NCBI RefSeq assembly: GCF_900249755.1
Contig: NZ_LT976854.1
Location: 1,338,827-1,402,826, forward strand
Reading direction: 5' to 3'
DNA length: 64,000 nucleotides
Origin: Cupriavidus taiwanensis
GTDB lineage: Bacteria; Pseudomonadota; Gammaproteobacteria; Burkholderiales; Burkholderiaceae
Each line of letters opens with the position of its first letter. Positions within the stretch are counted from its first letter, which is position 1. Of this stretch, positions 35,011 to 43,318 are shown piece after piece. A program made the translations under genes and the position numbers. The notes under the pieces were generated by a model. That model was not told the DNA's origin. It ran no database searches and saw only the letters and a list, made by a program, of their open reading frames with translations.

Positions 35011-36027
35011 CTATTGCGGCGGGATATTGGCAGAGCGGATCACTCGGCCCCACTTGGCATACTCGTCCTGCACGAAGCGGCCGGCGTCGTCGGGCGTGGC
35101 CACCACCGGAATCAGCGCGGCGGCATCCAGCGTGGTACGCAGGTCCGGGTTCTTCTGGGCCTGGTTGATGACCTCGTTGAGCCGCGCCACTACAGGGGCC
35201 TGCGTCCCCTTGGGCACGAACGCGGCCATCCAGCCGACCACCTCGAAACCGGGCACGCCGGATTCGGCGATGGTGGGAACGTCGGCCAACTGCGGTGCCC
35301 GTTTCGCGGTGGTCACGGCCAGCGCGCGCACCTTGCCGGATTTCACCTGCGTGACCGCGGCGCCAATGTTGGCGAACAGGAAGTCCACATGCCCGCCGAT
35401 CAATGCAGCCATGGCTTCCGAAGGCCCGCCGTAGGGCACGTGCGTGTATTCAAGCCCCTTCACATCCTGCTTGAGCAGCTCGGCCGCCAGGTGCGCGGAG
35501 CTGCCGACGCTGCCCGACGCGTAGTTCACCTTGCCGGGCCGCGCCTTGACGTATGCCAGGAACTCGGAAAAGGTCTTGGCGGGGAAGCTGTTGCTGACCA
35601 GCAGCACATTGCCGTTCAAGCCGAATACCGCGACAGCCTGGAAGTCCTTCAGCGGGTCATAGGGCGTTGCCGCGATCAGCCGTGGGTTGATCGCATGGGT
35701 AACGTTGGTGCCGAGCAGCAACGTGTAGCCGTCCGGCGCCGCACGTGCCACCAGGTTCGCGCCGATGGTCGCGCCGGCGCCGGGCTTGTTCTCCGCCACC
35801 AGCGGCTGCCCCAGCGCATCGCCCATGTACTTGGCGAAGGTCCGAGCGGTCAGGTCGGTCACGCCGCCCGGCGCGAACGGCACCACCAGCCGGATCGGCC
35901 GCGTGGGATACGCGTCGGCGGCGTGCGCGGACGTGCCGACGATGCCAAGGGCCAGCACGCAGGCGCGCACCGCATGGAGCGCGCGCATTGGTCGAATGGC
36001 CCTGGGTTGCGGCAAGTGGTTTGCCAT
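35011..36027 (-). CDS. Bug-family periplasmic solute-binding protein
   Basis: This 338-residue protein has a Sec signal peptide (about 1-37, ending SAHAADAYP) and the Bug/TctC fold: YPTRPIRLVVPFAPGGVTDLTAR at the start and LVAENKPGAGATIGANLVARAAPDGYTLL. Such receptors bind carboxylates or aromatic acids for tripartite transporters. The start at 36027 follows GGAGGAG; a TTG at 36042 is the alternative. It is downstream of the acyl-CoA ligase gene after 76 bases, so the receptor's ligand is probably the acid that ligase activates. Confidence 0.9.
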   Translation of the reverse strand: MANHLPQPRAIRPMRALHAVRACVLALGIVGTSAHAADAYPTRPIRLVVPFAPGGVTDLTARTFAKYMGDALGQPLVAENKPGAGATIGANLVARAAPDGYTLLLGTNVTHAINPRLIAATPYDPLKDFQAVAVFGLNGNVLLVSNSFPAKTFSEFLAYVKARPGKVNYASGSVGSSAHLAAELLKQDVKGLEYTHVPYGGPSEAMAALIGGHVDFLFANIGAAVTQVKSGKVRALAVTTAKRAPQLADVPTIAESGVPGFEVVGWMAAFVPKGTQAPVVARLNEVINQAQKNPDLRTTLDAAALIPVVATPDDAGRFVQDEYAKWGRVIRSANIPPQ

Positions 36028-36103
36028 GGTGGTCTCCTCCAATTGTGGTCGGTCAGGCGGGAATGCCGGCCCTCTTGCGGGACCGTGCGGTAGCTGTGGC
36101 GCT

Positions 36104-37681
36104 TCAGGCCACCTGCCGCTCCTGGCCGCCCCAGTAGCGGCCGCGGATGGCCTTGCGGTCGATCTTGCCCAGCGCCGTCAGCGGCAGCGCATCGGCGAAC
36201 ACAACCTGCTTGGGGGCGTTGACCACGCCCTTGTGGCGCGTCACGTGCGCGATCACGTCGGCCTCGGTCAGAGCAGTGCCCGGGCGGGCCACCACCACGG
36301 CGGTCACGGCCTCGCCCCACTTGGGGTCGGGCACGCCGATCACCGCTGACATGGCGATGGCCGGATGCAGCGCCAGGCAATGCTCGACTTCGCTCGGGTA
36401 GACGTTGAAGCCGCCGCTGATGATCATGTCCTTGGCGCGGTCGACCAGGTACAGGAAGCCTTCGCTGTCGCAGCGTGCCATGTCGCCGGTATGGAGCCAG
36501 TCGCCGGCAAAGACTTTGGCGTCTTCTTCCGGCCGGTTCAGGTAGCCCTCCATCACCAGCGGGCCGCGCACGCACAGCTCGCCCACCTCGCCCGGCGCGA
36601 CTTCGCGCAGCTGCGCGTCGAGCAGCCGGACCTGGTTGCCCGGGATCACCTTGCCGCACGAGCGCAGGCGCTCGGGGTGGTCCGGGTCGTGGTCGCGCGG
36701 GCTCAGGTAGCTGACGCACATCGGCGCTTCGGCCTGGCCGTAGATCTGCCCGAACACCGGGCCGATGCGGCGCAGCGCTTCGGCCAGGCGCACCGGTGCG
36801 ATCGGCGCGGCGCCGTAGAGCACCAGTTCCAGGCTGGACAGGTCGGCCGTGTCCAAACCGTCGCAATCGAGCAGCCCGTAGATCTGCGTGGGTACCAGGA
36901 AGGTCAGGTTGATGCGGTGCTCGGCGACGCGGCGCAGGAAATCCGCCGGGCTGAACTTGTCGCACAGGTAGATGGTGCCGCCGCGCAGCAGCGTCGGCAG
37001 GAACAGGCTGCCGGACGCGTGCGAGATCGGCGTGGTGACCAGGTAGCGCACCTGTGCCGGCCATTCGTAGGTCGCGAGCATGTACTGCAGCATCGTGACC
37101 GAGGTGCGGTGGGTATGCAGGATGCCTTTCGAGCGCCCGGTGGTGCCGCCGGTGTACGACAGCTTGCTGATCTCGGTCGGATCATCGCCGGGGACCACGG
37201 GGGCGCCGTCGAAGGCCGCCGCGGCGCGGGCCAGGCCGGGGCCGAACTCGCCGTCGTCCAGCGGCAGCAACTGCAGCGGGGTGCCAGCGGCGAGCGCGCG
37301 GGCCCGCTCGCCGAAGCGCGCGTTGTCGACCACCAGCGCCTGCACGCCCGCGTCTTCCAGCACGAAGGCATGGTCCGCCTGCGCCGCCATCGGGTGCAGC
37401 GACACGGCCTTCAGTCCGGCCAGTTGCGCGGCGATGATGGCCGCGACGGCCTCGGCGCGATTGCCGACCAGGAAGGCCACCACATCCTGGCGCGCCAGCC
37501 CGCGCGCGGCAAACAGCCGTGCGATGCGCGCGCTTTGCTGCGCCAGCGCTTCATAGCTCAGCGTGACGTCGTCGCCCACGACGGCGGGTACGCCAGGCCG
37601 CGCGCGCAGCGCCGCGGTATAGAGCTGGCCGACGGTCGCACCGCCGTGGACGACCGAAGCCGCCGAAGCCTGACGGGCCAT
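36104..37681 (-). CDS. AMP-forming acyl-CoA ligase
   Basis: This 525-residue enzyme has all class I adenylate-forming signatures: the P-loop SYTGGTTGRSKGILHTH, FGQIYGQAEAP, the hinge GFLYLVDRAKDMIISGG and the catalytic lysine in LGKIDRKAIRG. It makes an acyl-CoA from a carboxylic acid, ATP and CoA. The best subgroup by eye is long-chain or aromatic acid ligases; the acid is unknown. It is the first gene of a two-gene unit with the Bug receptor and has a promoter flanked by a 9-bp inverted repeat. Confidence 0.88.
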   Translation of the reverse strand: MARQASAASVVHGGATVGQLYTAALRARPGVPAVVGDDVTLSYEALAQQSARIARLFAARGLARQDVVAFLVGNRAEAVAAIIAAQLAGLKAVSLHPMAAQADHAFVLEDAGVQALVVDNARFGERARALAAGTPLQLLPLDDGEFGPGLARAAAAFDGAPVVPGDDPTEISKLSYTGGTTGRSKGILHTHRTSVTMLQYMLATYEWPAQVRYLVTTPISHASGSLFLPTLLRGGTIYLCDKFSPADFLRRVAEHRINLTFLVPTQIYGLLDCDGLDTADLSSLELVLYGAAPIAPVRLAEALRRIGPVFGQIYGQAEAPMCVSYLSPRDHDPDHPERLRSCGKVIPGNQVRLLDAQLREVAPGEVGELCVRGPLVMEGYLNRPEEDAKVFAGDWLHTGDMARCDSEGFLYLVDRAKDMIISGGFNVYPSEVEHCLALHPAIAMSAVIGVPDPKWGEAVTAVVVARPGTALTEADVIAHVTRHKGVVNAPKQVVFADALPLTALGKIDRKAIRGRYWGGQERQVA

Positions 37682-37715
37682 GTTGTCTCCCTGGAATCGT
37701 TCTGGTCAGGCTCCC

Positions 37716-37759
37716 AATGTAGGGGCCGCTCGGTACCACGTCAATGCTTTTGGTACCGA
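37716..37759 (-). promoter_or_regulatory. Promoter of the ligase gene with inverted repeat
   Basis: On the minus strand TTGACG (37744-37739), a 17-base spacer and TACATT (37721-37716) form a promoter. TCGGTACCA (37730-37738) and TGGTACCGA (37751-37759) are perfect 9-bp arms that flank the -35 box, placing one arm in the spacer. A dimeric repressor or activator probably binds here; no regulator gene is next to it. Confidence 0.75.
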
Positions 37760-37842
37760 AAAGGCCGGGTTAATGCGGGGCGAAGCAAAGGGCGACGCAC
37801 ACACAGCGGAACGGTGCCGGGGTTACTCGCGCAGCAGGCGCT

Positions 37843-38280
37843 TCAGGCTTGCTCCTTGACCTGGCTCTCCAGTTCGACCAGCCGCTTCTTCAGCGCCCGC
37901 TCTTCCTGGAAACGCACGGTCTCGTCGCGGATCACCGCGACGATGCCGGTGATGGCCCCCGCGTCATCCTTGAGCAGCGCCACGGTGAAGGCGATCGACA
38001 TGGCCTTGCCGTCCTTGTCCACCGCCGGCACCTTGAGCAGGTCATGGCCGTAGCGCGTGATGCCGGTCGCCATGGTCTTGTCATAACCTTCCCAGTGCCG
38101 CCCGCGCAGCCGCTCGGGGATGATCAGGTCCAGCGACTGGCCCATGGCCTCGGCCTGGGTGAAGCCGAACATGCGCTCGGCCGCCGGATTCCACAGCGTG
38201 ATGGCGCCCTTGGCGTCGGAGATGATGATGGCGTCGCCGATGGCGGACACCAGTTGCGCGTAGTCGATCTGCTCTGTCAT
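37843..38280 (-). CDS. PAS domain protein
   Basis: This 145-residue protein is a single PAS sensor domain (about 8-125: DAIIISDAKGAITLWNPAAERMFGF, then IIPERLRGRHWEGY) followed by a short coiled-coil-like C terminus (FQEERALKKRLVELESQVKEQ). There is no output domain, so it must act by contact with another protein. GAGGGAA precedes the ATG. A terminator separates it from the frc gene upstream. Confidence 0.85.
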   Translation of the reverse strand: MTEQIDYAQLVSAIGDAIIISDAKGAITLWNPAAERMFGFTQAEAMGQSLDLIIPERLRGRHWEGYDKTMATGITRYGHDLLKVPAVDKDGKAMSIAFTVALLKDDAGAITGIVAVIRDETVRFQEERALKKRLVELESQVKEQA

Positions 38281-38369
38281 GGGGATTCCCTCTCGTCGTC
38301 TGCAAACGGCGGCCGGCCGGGGCACGCCGGTGCCATCAAGGTAGCGTGCCACATCGCGGCGCCACAAGC

Positions 38370-38406
38370 AAAAACGCCGGAGCCCGCTGTGCGCGCGGCC
38401 CCGGCG
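38370..38406 (-). terminator. Terminator after frc
   Basis: Read on the minus strand, CGCCGG (38406-38401) pairs with CCGGCG (38380-38375) with further inner pairing, followed by five T residues (38374-38370). Confidence 0.7.
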
Positions 38407-38435
38407 CTGGCGCCGGCACGGGTGCCGGCACTGCG

Positions 38436-39686
38436 TCAGATCACCTGGGCCTCGCGCAGGCGCTTGATGTCTTCCGCACCGTAGCCCAGGCCGGCCAGCA
38501 CCTCTTCGCTATGCTCGCCCAGCAGCGGCGACCCGGTGATCTCCGGCTTCAGGTCGGAGAACTTGATCGGGCTGCCCACCGTCAGGTAGGTGCCGCGCTC
38601 CTTGTGCGGCACCTCGGTGATGCTGCCGCTGGCGCGCAGCGACGGATCGGCGGCGATTTCCTTCATCGACAGCACCGGCGAGCACGGGATATCGAACTTG
38701 CGCAGGATGTCGACCGCCTCGTACTTGGTCTTGTCGGCCAGCCACTCTTCGATGGTGTTGAAGATATCGAAGATATGCGGCTGGCGTGCCTTGGCGGTGG
38801 CGTAGTTCGGATCGGTAATCCATTCCGGCTTGCCCAGTGCCTTGCAGATCGGCTCCCAGGCATGGCCCTGGATGGTGAAGTAGATATAGGCGTTGGGATC
38901 GGTTTCCCAGCCCTTGCACTTCAGCACCCAGCCCGGCTGGCCGCCGCCGCCGGCGTTGCCGCCGCGCGGCACCACGTCGCTGAAGGTGCCGTGCGGGTAC
39001 TGCGGGTACTCTTCCAGGTAGCCCAGGCGGTCCAGGCGCTGCTGGTCGCGCAGCTTGACCCGGCACAGGTTCAGTACCGCATCCTGCATCGACACCGCCA
39101 CCTTCTGGCCCTTGCCGGTCTTGTCGCGGCCGATCAGCGCGGTCAGGATACCGATCGCCAGGTGCATGCCGGTGTTGGAATCGCCCAGCGCCGCGGCGGA
39201 CACGGTCGGCGGGCCGTCCCAGAAGCCGGTGGTCGAGGCCGCGCCGCCGGCGCACTGCGCCACGTTCTCGTAGACCTTCAGGTCTTCATAGTGGTGGCCG
39301 TCGCTGAAGCCCTTGACCGAAGCCACGATCATCTTCGGATTCAGCTCGTTGATGCGTTCCCACGAGAAACCCATGCGGTCCAGCGCGCCCGGGCCGAAGT
39401 TCTCGACCAGCACGTCCGATTCGCGGATCAGCTGCTCCAGGATCTTCTTGCCTTCCGGCTTCTTGGTATCCAGCGTCAGGCTGCGCTTGTTGGAGTTGAG
39501 CATGGTGAAGTACAGCGCATCGACATCCGGGATGTCGCGCAGCTGGGTGCGCGTCACGTCGCCGGACCCGGGGCGCTCGACCTTGATCACGTCGGCGCCG
39601 AACCATGCCAGCAGCTGGGTGCAGGCGGGACCCGCCTGGACGTGCGTGAAGTCGATGATCTTGATGCCGTTGAGTGGGAGGTTCAC
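38436..39686 (-). CDS. frc: Formyl-CoA:oxalate CoA-transferase
   Basis: This 416-residue class III CoA-transferase moves CoA from formyl-CoA to oxalate, giving oxalyl-CoA and formate. It is collinear with E. coli YfdW, also 416 residues. The catalytic Asp169 (LGDSNTGMH), Gln17 (HVQAGP) and the glycine loop AGGGGQPGW (245-252) are all present. At position 48, where the Oxalobacter enzyme has Trp, this protein has Gln. It starts with GTG at 39686 after AGGAG, 40 bases after oxc, so it shares the oxc promoter. Confidence 0.95.
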   Translation of the reverse strand: MNLPLNGIKIIDFTHVQAGPACTQLLAWFGADVIKVERPGSGDVTRTQLRDIPDVDALYFTMLNSNKRSLTLDTKKPEGKKILEQLIRESDVLVENFGPGALDRMGFSWERINELNPKMIVASVKGFSDGHHYEDLKVYENVAQCAGGAASTTGFWDGPPTVSAAALGDSNTGMHLAIGILTALIGRDKTGKGQKVAVSMQDAVLNLCRVKLRDQQRLDRLGYLEEYPQYPHGTFSDVVPRGGNAGGGGQPGWVLKCKGWETDPNAYIYFTIQGHAWEPICKALGKPEWITDPNYATAKARQPHIFDIFNTIEEWLADKTKYEAVDILRKFDIPCSPVLSMKEIAADPSLRASGSITEVPHKERGTYLTVGSPIKFSDLKPEITGSPLLGEHSEEVLAGLGYGAEDIKRLREAQVI

Positions 39687-39726
39687 GTTCGTCTCCTATT
39701 GGATTAGGGGGAGAAATTCGGGTGAA

Positions 39727-41466
39727 TTACTTCTTGGCCGAGCTTTGCGGATTCAGGTTGGTCAGGCGGCCGCTTTCGGTGCCGGCGGCGGGGTCGATCA
39801 CGGCGTTGACCAGCGTCGGCTTGCCCGAGCGCAGCGCTTCGTTGACCGCCGCTTCCAGTTCCGCCGGCGTGGTGACGTTGGCTCCGACCCCACCGAACGC
39901 TTCCATCATCTTGTCGTAGCGCGCGCCCGGGACGAAGGTCGTGACCGCCGGGTCGGTGCCGCCGGTGGGGTTCTTGTCGATGCCCTTGTAGACGCCGTTG
40001 TTGTTGAAGATGACGATGCAGACCGGCAGGTTGTAGCGGCAGATGGTCTCGACTTCCATGCCCGAAAAACCGAACGCACTGTCGCCGCACAGCGCCAGCA
40101 CCGGCTTGCCGGTCTCGACCGCCGCGGCCACCGCATAGCCCATGCCCACGCCCATCACGCCCCAGGTGCCCACGTCCAGGCGCTTGCGCGGTTCATACAT
40201 GTCGATCACGGCGCGGGCGTAGTCGAGCGTGTTGGCGCCTTCGTTGACAAACGAGATGCCCGGGTTGGCCCTGACCACCTCCTTCAGCACGCCCAGCGCA
40301 CCGTGGAAGTTCATCGGCGCGGCTTCCCTGGCCCTGGCCAGGGTCTCGGCCATCTTCGCCAGGTTGGTGTCCCTGCGGTCCGCCACCGCGTTCAGCCATT
40401 CGGCGCCCGGTTTGGCGAAGTCATTGCCGACCTTGTCGAGCAGCGCCGCGACGCACGAGCCGATGTCACCGACAACCGGCGCGGCGATGGCGACGTTGCT
40501 GTCCATCTCGGTCGGCGCGATGTCGACCTGGATGAACTGCTTGGGCTTGCCCCAGGTCTTGCCCTTGCCGTGCGACAGCAGCCAGTTCAGGCGGGCCCCG
40601 ACCAGCAGCACCACGTCGGCTTCGGCCAGCACGTACGAGCGCGCGGCCGAGGCCGATTGCGGATGGGTATCGGGCAGCAAGCCCTTGGCCATCGACATCG
40701 GCAGGTACGGAATGCCGGTCTTCTCGACCAGCGCGCGCAGGTCCGCCTCGGCGCGGGCGTAGGCGGCGCCCTTGCCGATCAGGATCAGCGGCCGCTTCGC
40801 GCTCTTCAGCAGCGCGACAGCGCGGTCGACCGAGTCCGGCGCGGGCAGCTGCCGCGGCGCCGGGTCCACCACCTTGATCAGCGACTGCTTGCCCTTCTCG
40901 GCTTCCAGCGACTGGCCCAGCAGCTTGGCCGGCAGGTCCAGGTACACGCCGCCCGGACGGCCCGACACCGCGGCGCGAATCGCACGCGCGACGCCGACGC
41001 CGATGTCTTCCGCATGCAGCACGCGGAACGCGGCCTTGGCGTGCGGGCGGGCGATGGCCAGCTGGTCCATCTCTTCGTAGTCGCCCTGCTGCAGGTCGAC
41101 GATCTCGCGCTCGCTCGAGCCGCTGATCAGGATCATCGGGAAGCAGTTGGTGGTGGCATGCGCCAGCGCCGTCAGCCCGTTGAGGAAGCCCGGCGCGGAG
41201 ACGGTCAGGCAGACGCCCGGCTTCTGCGTCAGAAAGCCCGCGATCGCCGCGGCGTTGCCCGCGTTCTGCTCGTGGCGGAAGCTGATGACGCGCATGCCGT
41301 TGGCCTGCGCCAGACGGGCCAGATCGGTGACCGGAATGCCGGGCAGGCCGTAGATGTTTTCGATGCCGTTCAGCTTCAGCGCGTCGATGACCAGATGAAA
41401 CCCATCGGTCTGGGCCTGATGTGCTTCCGCGGCGTGACGCTGCAGCTCGTTTCCGACTTCTGCCAT
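39727..41466 (-). CDS. oxc: Oxalyl-CoA decarboxylase
   Basis: This 579-residue thiamin-diphosphate enzyme converts oxalyl-CoA to formyl-CoA and CO2. It has the N-terminal ThDP pyrimidine-binding domain with the key Glu in RHEQNAGNAAAIAGF, a central domain, and the ThDP/Mg motif GDSAFGF...NNN (461-490). It is 10-15 residues longer than the Oxalobacter and E. coli enzymes. It opens the oxc-frc operon and has a leader of about 185 bases from the promoter at 41659. Confidence 0.95.
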   Translation of the reverse strand: MAEVGNELQRHAAEAHQAQTDGFHLVIDALKLNGIENIYGLPGIPVTDLARLAQANGMRVISFRHEQNAGNAAAIAGFLTQKPGVCLTVSAPGFLNGLTALAHATTNCFPMILISGSSEREIVDLQQGDYEEMDQLAIARPHAKAAFRVLHAEDIGVGVARAIRAAVSGRPGGVYLDLPAKLLGQSLEAEKGKQSLIKVVDPAPRQLPAPDSVDRAVALLKSAKRPLILIGKGAAYARAEADLRALVEKTGIPYLPMSMAKGLLPDTHPQSASAARSYVLAEADVVLLVGARLNWLLSHGKGKTWGKPKQFIQVDIAPTEMDSNVAIAAPVVGDIGSCVAALLDKVGNDFAKPGAEWLNAVADRRDTNLAKMAETLARAREAAPMNFHGALGVLKEVVRANPGISFVNEGANTLDYARAVIDMYEPRKRLDVGTWGVMGVGMGYAVAAAVETGKPVLALCGDSAFGFSGMEVETICRYNLPVCIVIFNNNGVYKGIDKNPTGGTDPAVTTFVPGARYDKMMEAFGGVGANVTTPAELEAAVNEALRSGKPTLVNAVIDPAAGTESGRLTNLNPQSSAKK

Positions 41467-41656
41467 GGTTGCTTCCTTCTATGCAAATTGACTGGGGTGG
41501 GAATTTTTCTGGTTCAGGCTGCCGCGGGAGTGCTGTGGGCCCGTTTCGCTACGACTTCCGACATGCTTGGTCTCCTGGTTGGACTTCTGTTCGTGGTGCG
41601 CGGGGGCTGTGCCCTGCCTGGGTCTGCGCCGGTTCGGATCGACCGGTCTTGATGAC

Positions 41657-41687
41657 ATACGGTATGTGATATATCAGAGAACGGCAA
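41657..41687 (-). promoter_or_regulatory. Oxalate operator/promoter module of oxc
   Basis: On the minus strand: TTGCCG (41687-41682), a 17-base spacer containing TGATATATCA (41667-41676), then TACCGT (41664-41659). The core is identical to the oxlT and frc2 copies. Confidence 0.8.
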
Positions 41688-41852
41688 GCAATTTTCCATC
41701 TCCGCCACCAACTTTCGTCAGTGCACCGCAGCAAACGTGGCCGTATCTGCGTTCAAATCAGCGCAAATGCTCAATCCCAGCCATTTATGCGCATTTCGCA
41801 CGAATGCCGCTCCTAGATCCGAAAGCGACTCAAACGTCGAATTCTGGCTCTA

Positions 41853-41866
41853 GATATATCACATAC
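41853..41866 (+). promoter_or_regulatory. Second oxalate operator upstream of oxc
   Basis: GATATATCACATAC on the plus strand, opposite in orientation to the module at 41657 and about 190 bases further from oxc. It has no attached TACCGTAT, so it is an operator without the promoter part; it could support looping. Confidence 0.6.
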
Positions 41867-41904
41867 ATCGTTTTTACAGGACTGCCATTCGGCCTCGACA
41901 CGAT

Positions 41905-43302
41905 TCAGGCCGGTGCTTCCTCCAACTGCCGCAACAGCGCATCGACACTGCCCTTGGCATCGCCAAACCACATGCGCGTGTTGTCCTTGTAGAACAACGG
42001 GTTGTCCACGCCGGCGTAGCCCGCCGCCATGCTGCGCTTGGACACCACCACGGTCTTGGCCTTCCACACTTCCAGCACCGGCATGCCGGCAATCGGGCTG
42101 GCGGGGTCTTCCAGCGCGCCCGGGTTGACGATGTCGTTGGCGCCGACCACCAGCACCACGTCGGCCTTCTCGAAGTCGTCGTTGATCTCTTCCATCTCCA
42201 GCACGATGTCGTACGGCACGCGCGCCTCGGCCAGCAGCACGTTCATGTGCCCCGGCAGGCGGCCCGCTACCGGGTGAATGCCGAAGCGCACGTTGACGCC
42301 CTGCGCCCGCAAGCGCCGCGCGATCTCGCTGATGGTCCCCTGCGCCTGCGCCACCGCCATGCCGTAGCCCGGCACGATGATGACCTCGCTGGCGTCCTTG
42401 AGCAGGCTGCTGACTTCCTCGCTCGATACCGGCAGCACCTCGCCCTGCTCGGTCGCCGCGCCCTGCGCCTGCACCGCGCCGAAGCCGCCGAGGATCACCG
42501 CCAGGAACTTGCGGTTCATTGCCTTGCACATGATGAAGCTGAGGATGGCGCCGCTCGACCCCACCAGCGCGCCGGTGATGATCAGCAGGTCGTTGCCGAG
42601 CATGAAGCCGGTCGCCGCCGCCGCCCAGCCGGAGTAGCTGTTCAGCATCGACACCACCACCGGCATGTCGGCGCCGCCGATGGCCAGCACCAGGTGCGCG
42701 CCGACCAGCAGCGCGATCACCGTCATCGCCGCCAGCGGCACCAGCCCCTGCTGCGGGTCCGGCGCGGACAGGAAGGCATAGCCCAGCCACACGCACACCA
42801 CCAGCGCGCCGGCGTTGAGCACGTGGCGCCCCGGCAGCAGCATCGGCTTGCCGCCCATGGTGCCCTGCAGCTTGAGGAAGGCGATGATCGACCCGGTGAA
42901 GGTGACCGCGCCGATCAGGATGCCAAGGTACGTTTCGACCTCATGGATCGCCTTCTCGGCGCCGGCCAGCGTGGCCGGCTGCAGGTAGCTGGCGTAGCCG
43001 ACCAGCACCGCGGCCAGGCCGACGAAGCTGTGCAGCACCGCCACCAGCTGCGGCATCTGCGTCATCTCGACGCGCCGGGCCAGCACCGCGCCGGCAATGC
43101 CTCCCACCACCATCGCGACGATGATGATGGCGATGCCGTCGGGGCTGCCCGCCAGCACCGTGGTCATGACCGCGATCACCATGCCGGCGATGCCGAGCAT
43201 GTTGCCGCGCCGGGCGGTGGCGGGATGGCTCAGCCCGCTCAGGCTGAGGATAAACAGCGCGCTCGCGGCGAGGTAAGCGATATTGCTGATTCCGGATGGC
43301 AT
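41905..43302 (-). CDS. pntB: NAD(P) transhydrogenase beta subunit
   Basis: This 465-residue subunit has nine predicted helices (about 5-260) and a C-terminal NADP(H)-binding domain with VPGYGMAVAQAQG and the RFGIHPVAGRLPGHMNVLLAEA motif, the domain III signature. With PntA it uses the proton gradient to reduce NADP+ with NADH. The gene follows pntA by 16 bases and is the last of the frc2 operon. Its placement suggests NADPH supply for the oxalyl-CoA reductase. Confidence 0.95.
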   Translation of the reverse strand: MPSGISNIAYLAASALFILSLSGLSHPATARRGNMLGIAGMVIAVMTTVLAGSPDGIAIIIVAMVVGGIAGAVLARRVEMTQMPQLVAVLHSFVGLAAVLVGYASYLQPATLAGAEKAIHEVETYLGILIGAVTFTGSIIAFLKLQGTMGGKPMLLPGRHVLNAGALVVCVWLGYAFLSAPDPQQGLVPLAAMTVIALLVGAHLVLAIGGADMPVVVSMLNSYSGWAAAATGFMLGNDLLIITGALVGSSGAILSFIMCKAMNRKFLAVILGGFGAVQAQGAATEQGEVLPVSSEEVSSLLKDASEVIIVPGYGMAVAQAQGTISEIARRLRAQGVNVRFGIHPVAGRLPGHMNVLLAEARVPYDIVLEMEEINDDFEKADVVLVVGANDIVNPGALEDPASPIAGMPVLEVWKAKTVVVSKRSMAAGYAGVDNPLFYKDNTRMWFGDAKGSVDALLRQLEEAPA

Positions 43303-43318
43303 GGTTGTCTCCCTGGCC

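Larger units (their letters stand above)
41467..41904. other. Intergenic region between pntB and oxc
   Basis: No gene is supported. It holds the oxc promoter module (41657-41687), a second operator copy at 41853-41866, and a long leader (about 41467-41650) before oxc. The segment 41690-41860 is AT-rich for this genome. Confidence 0.5.
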
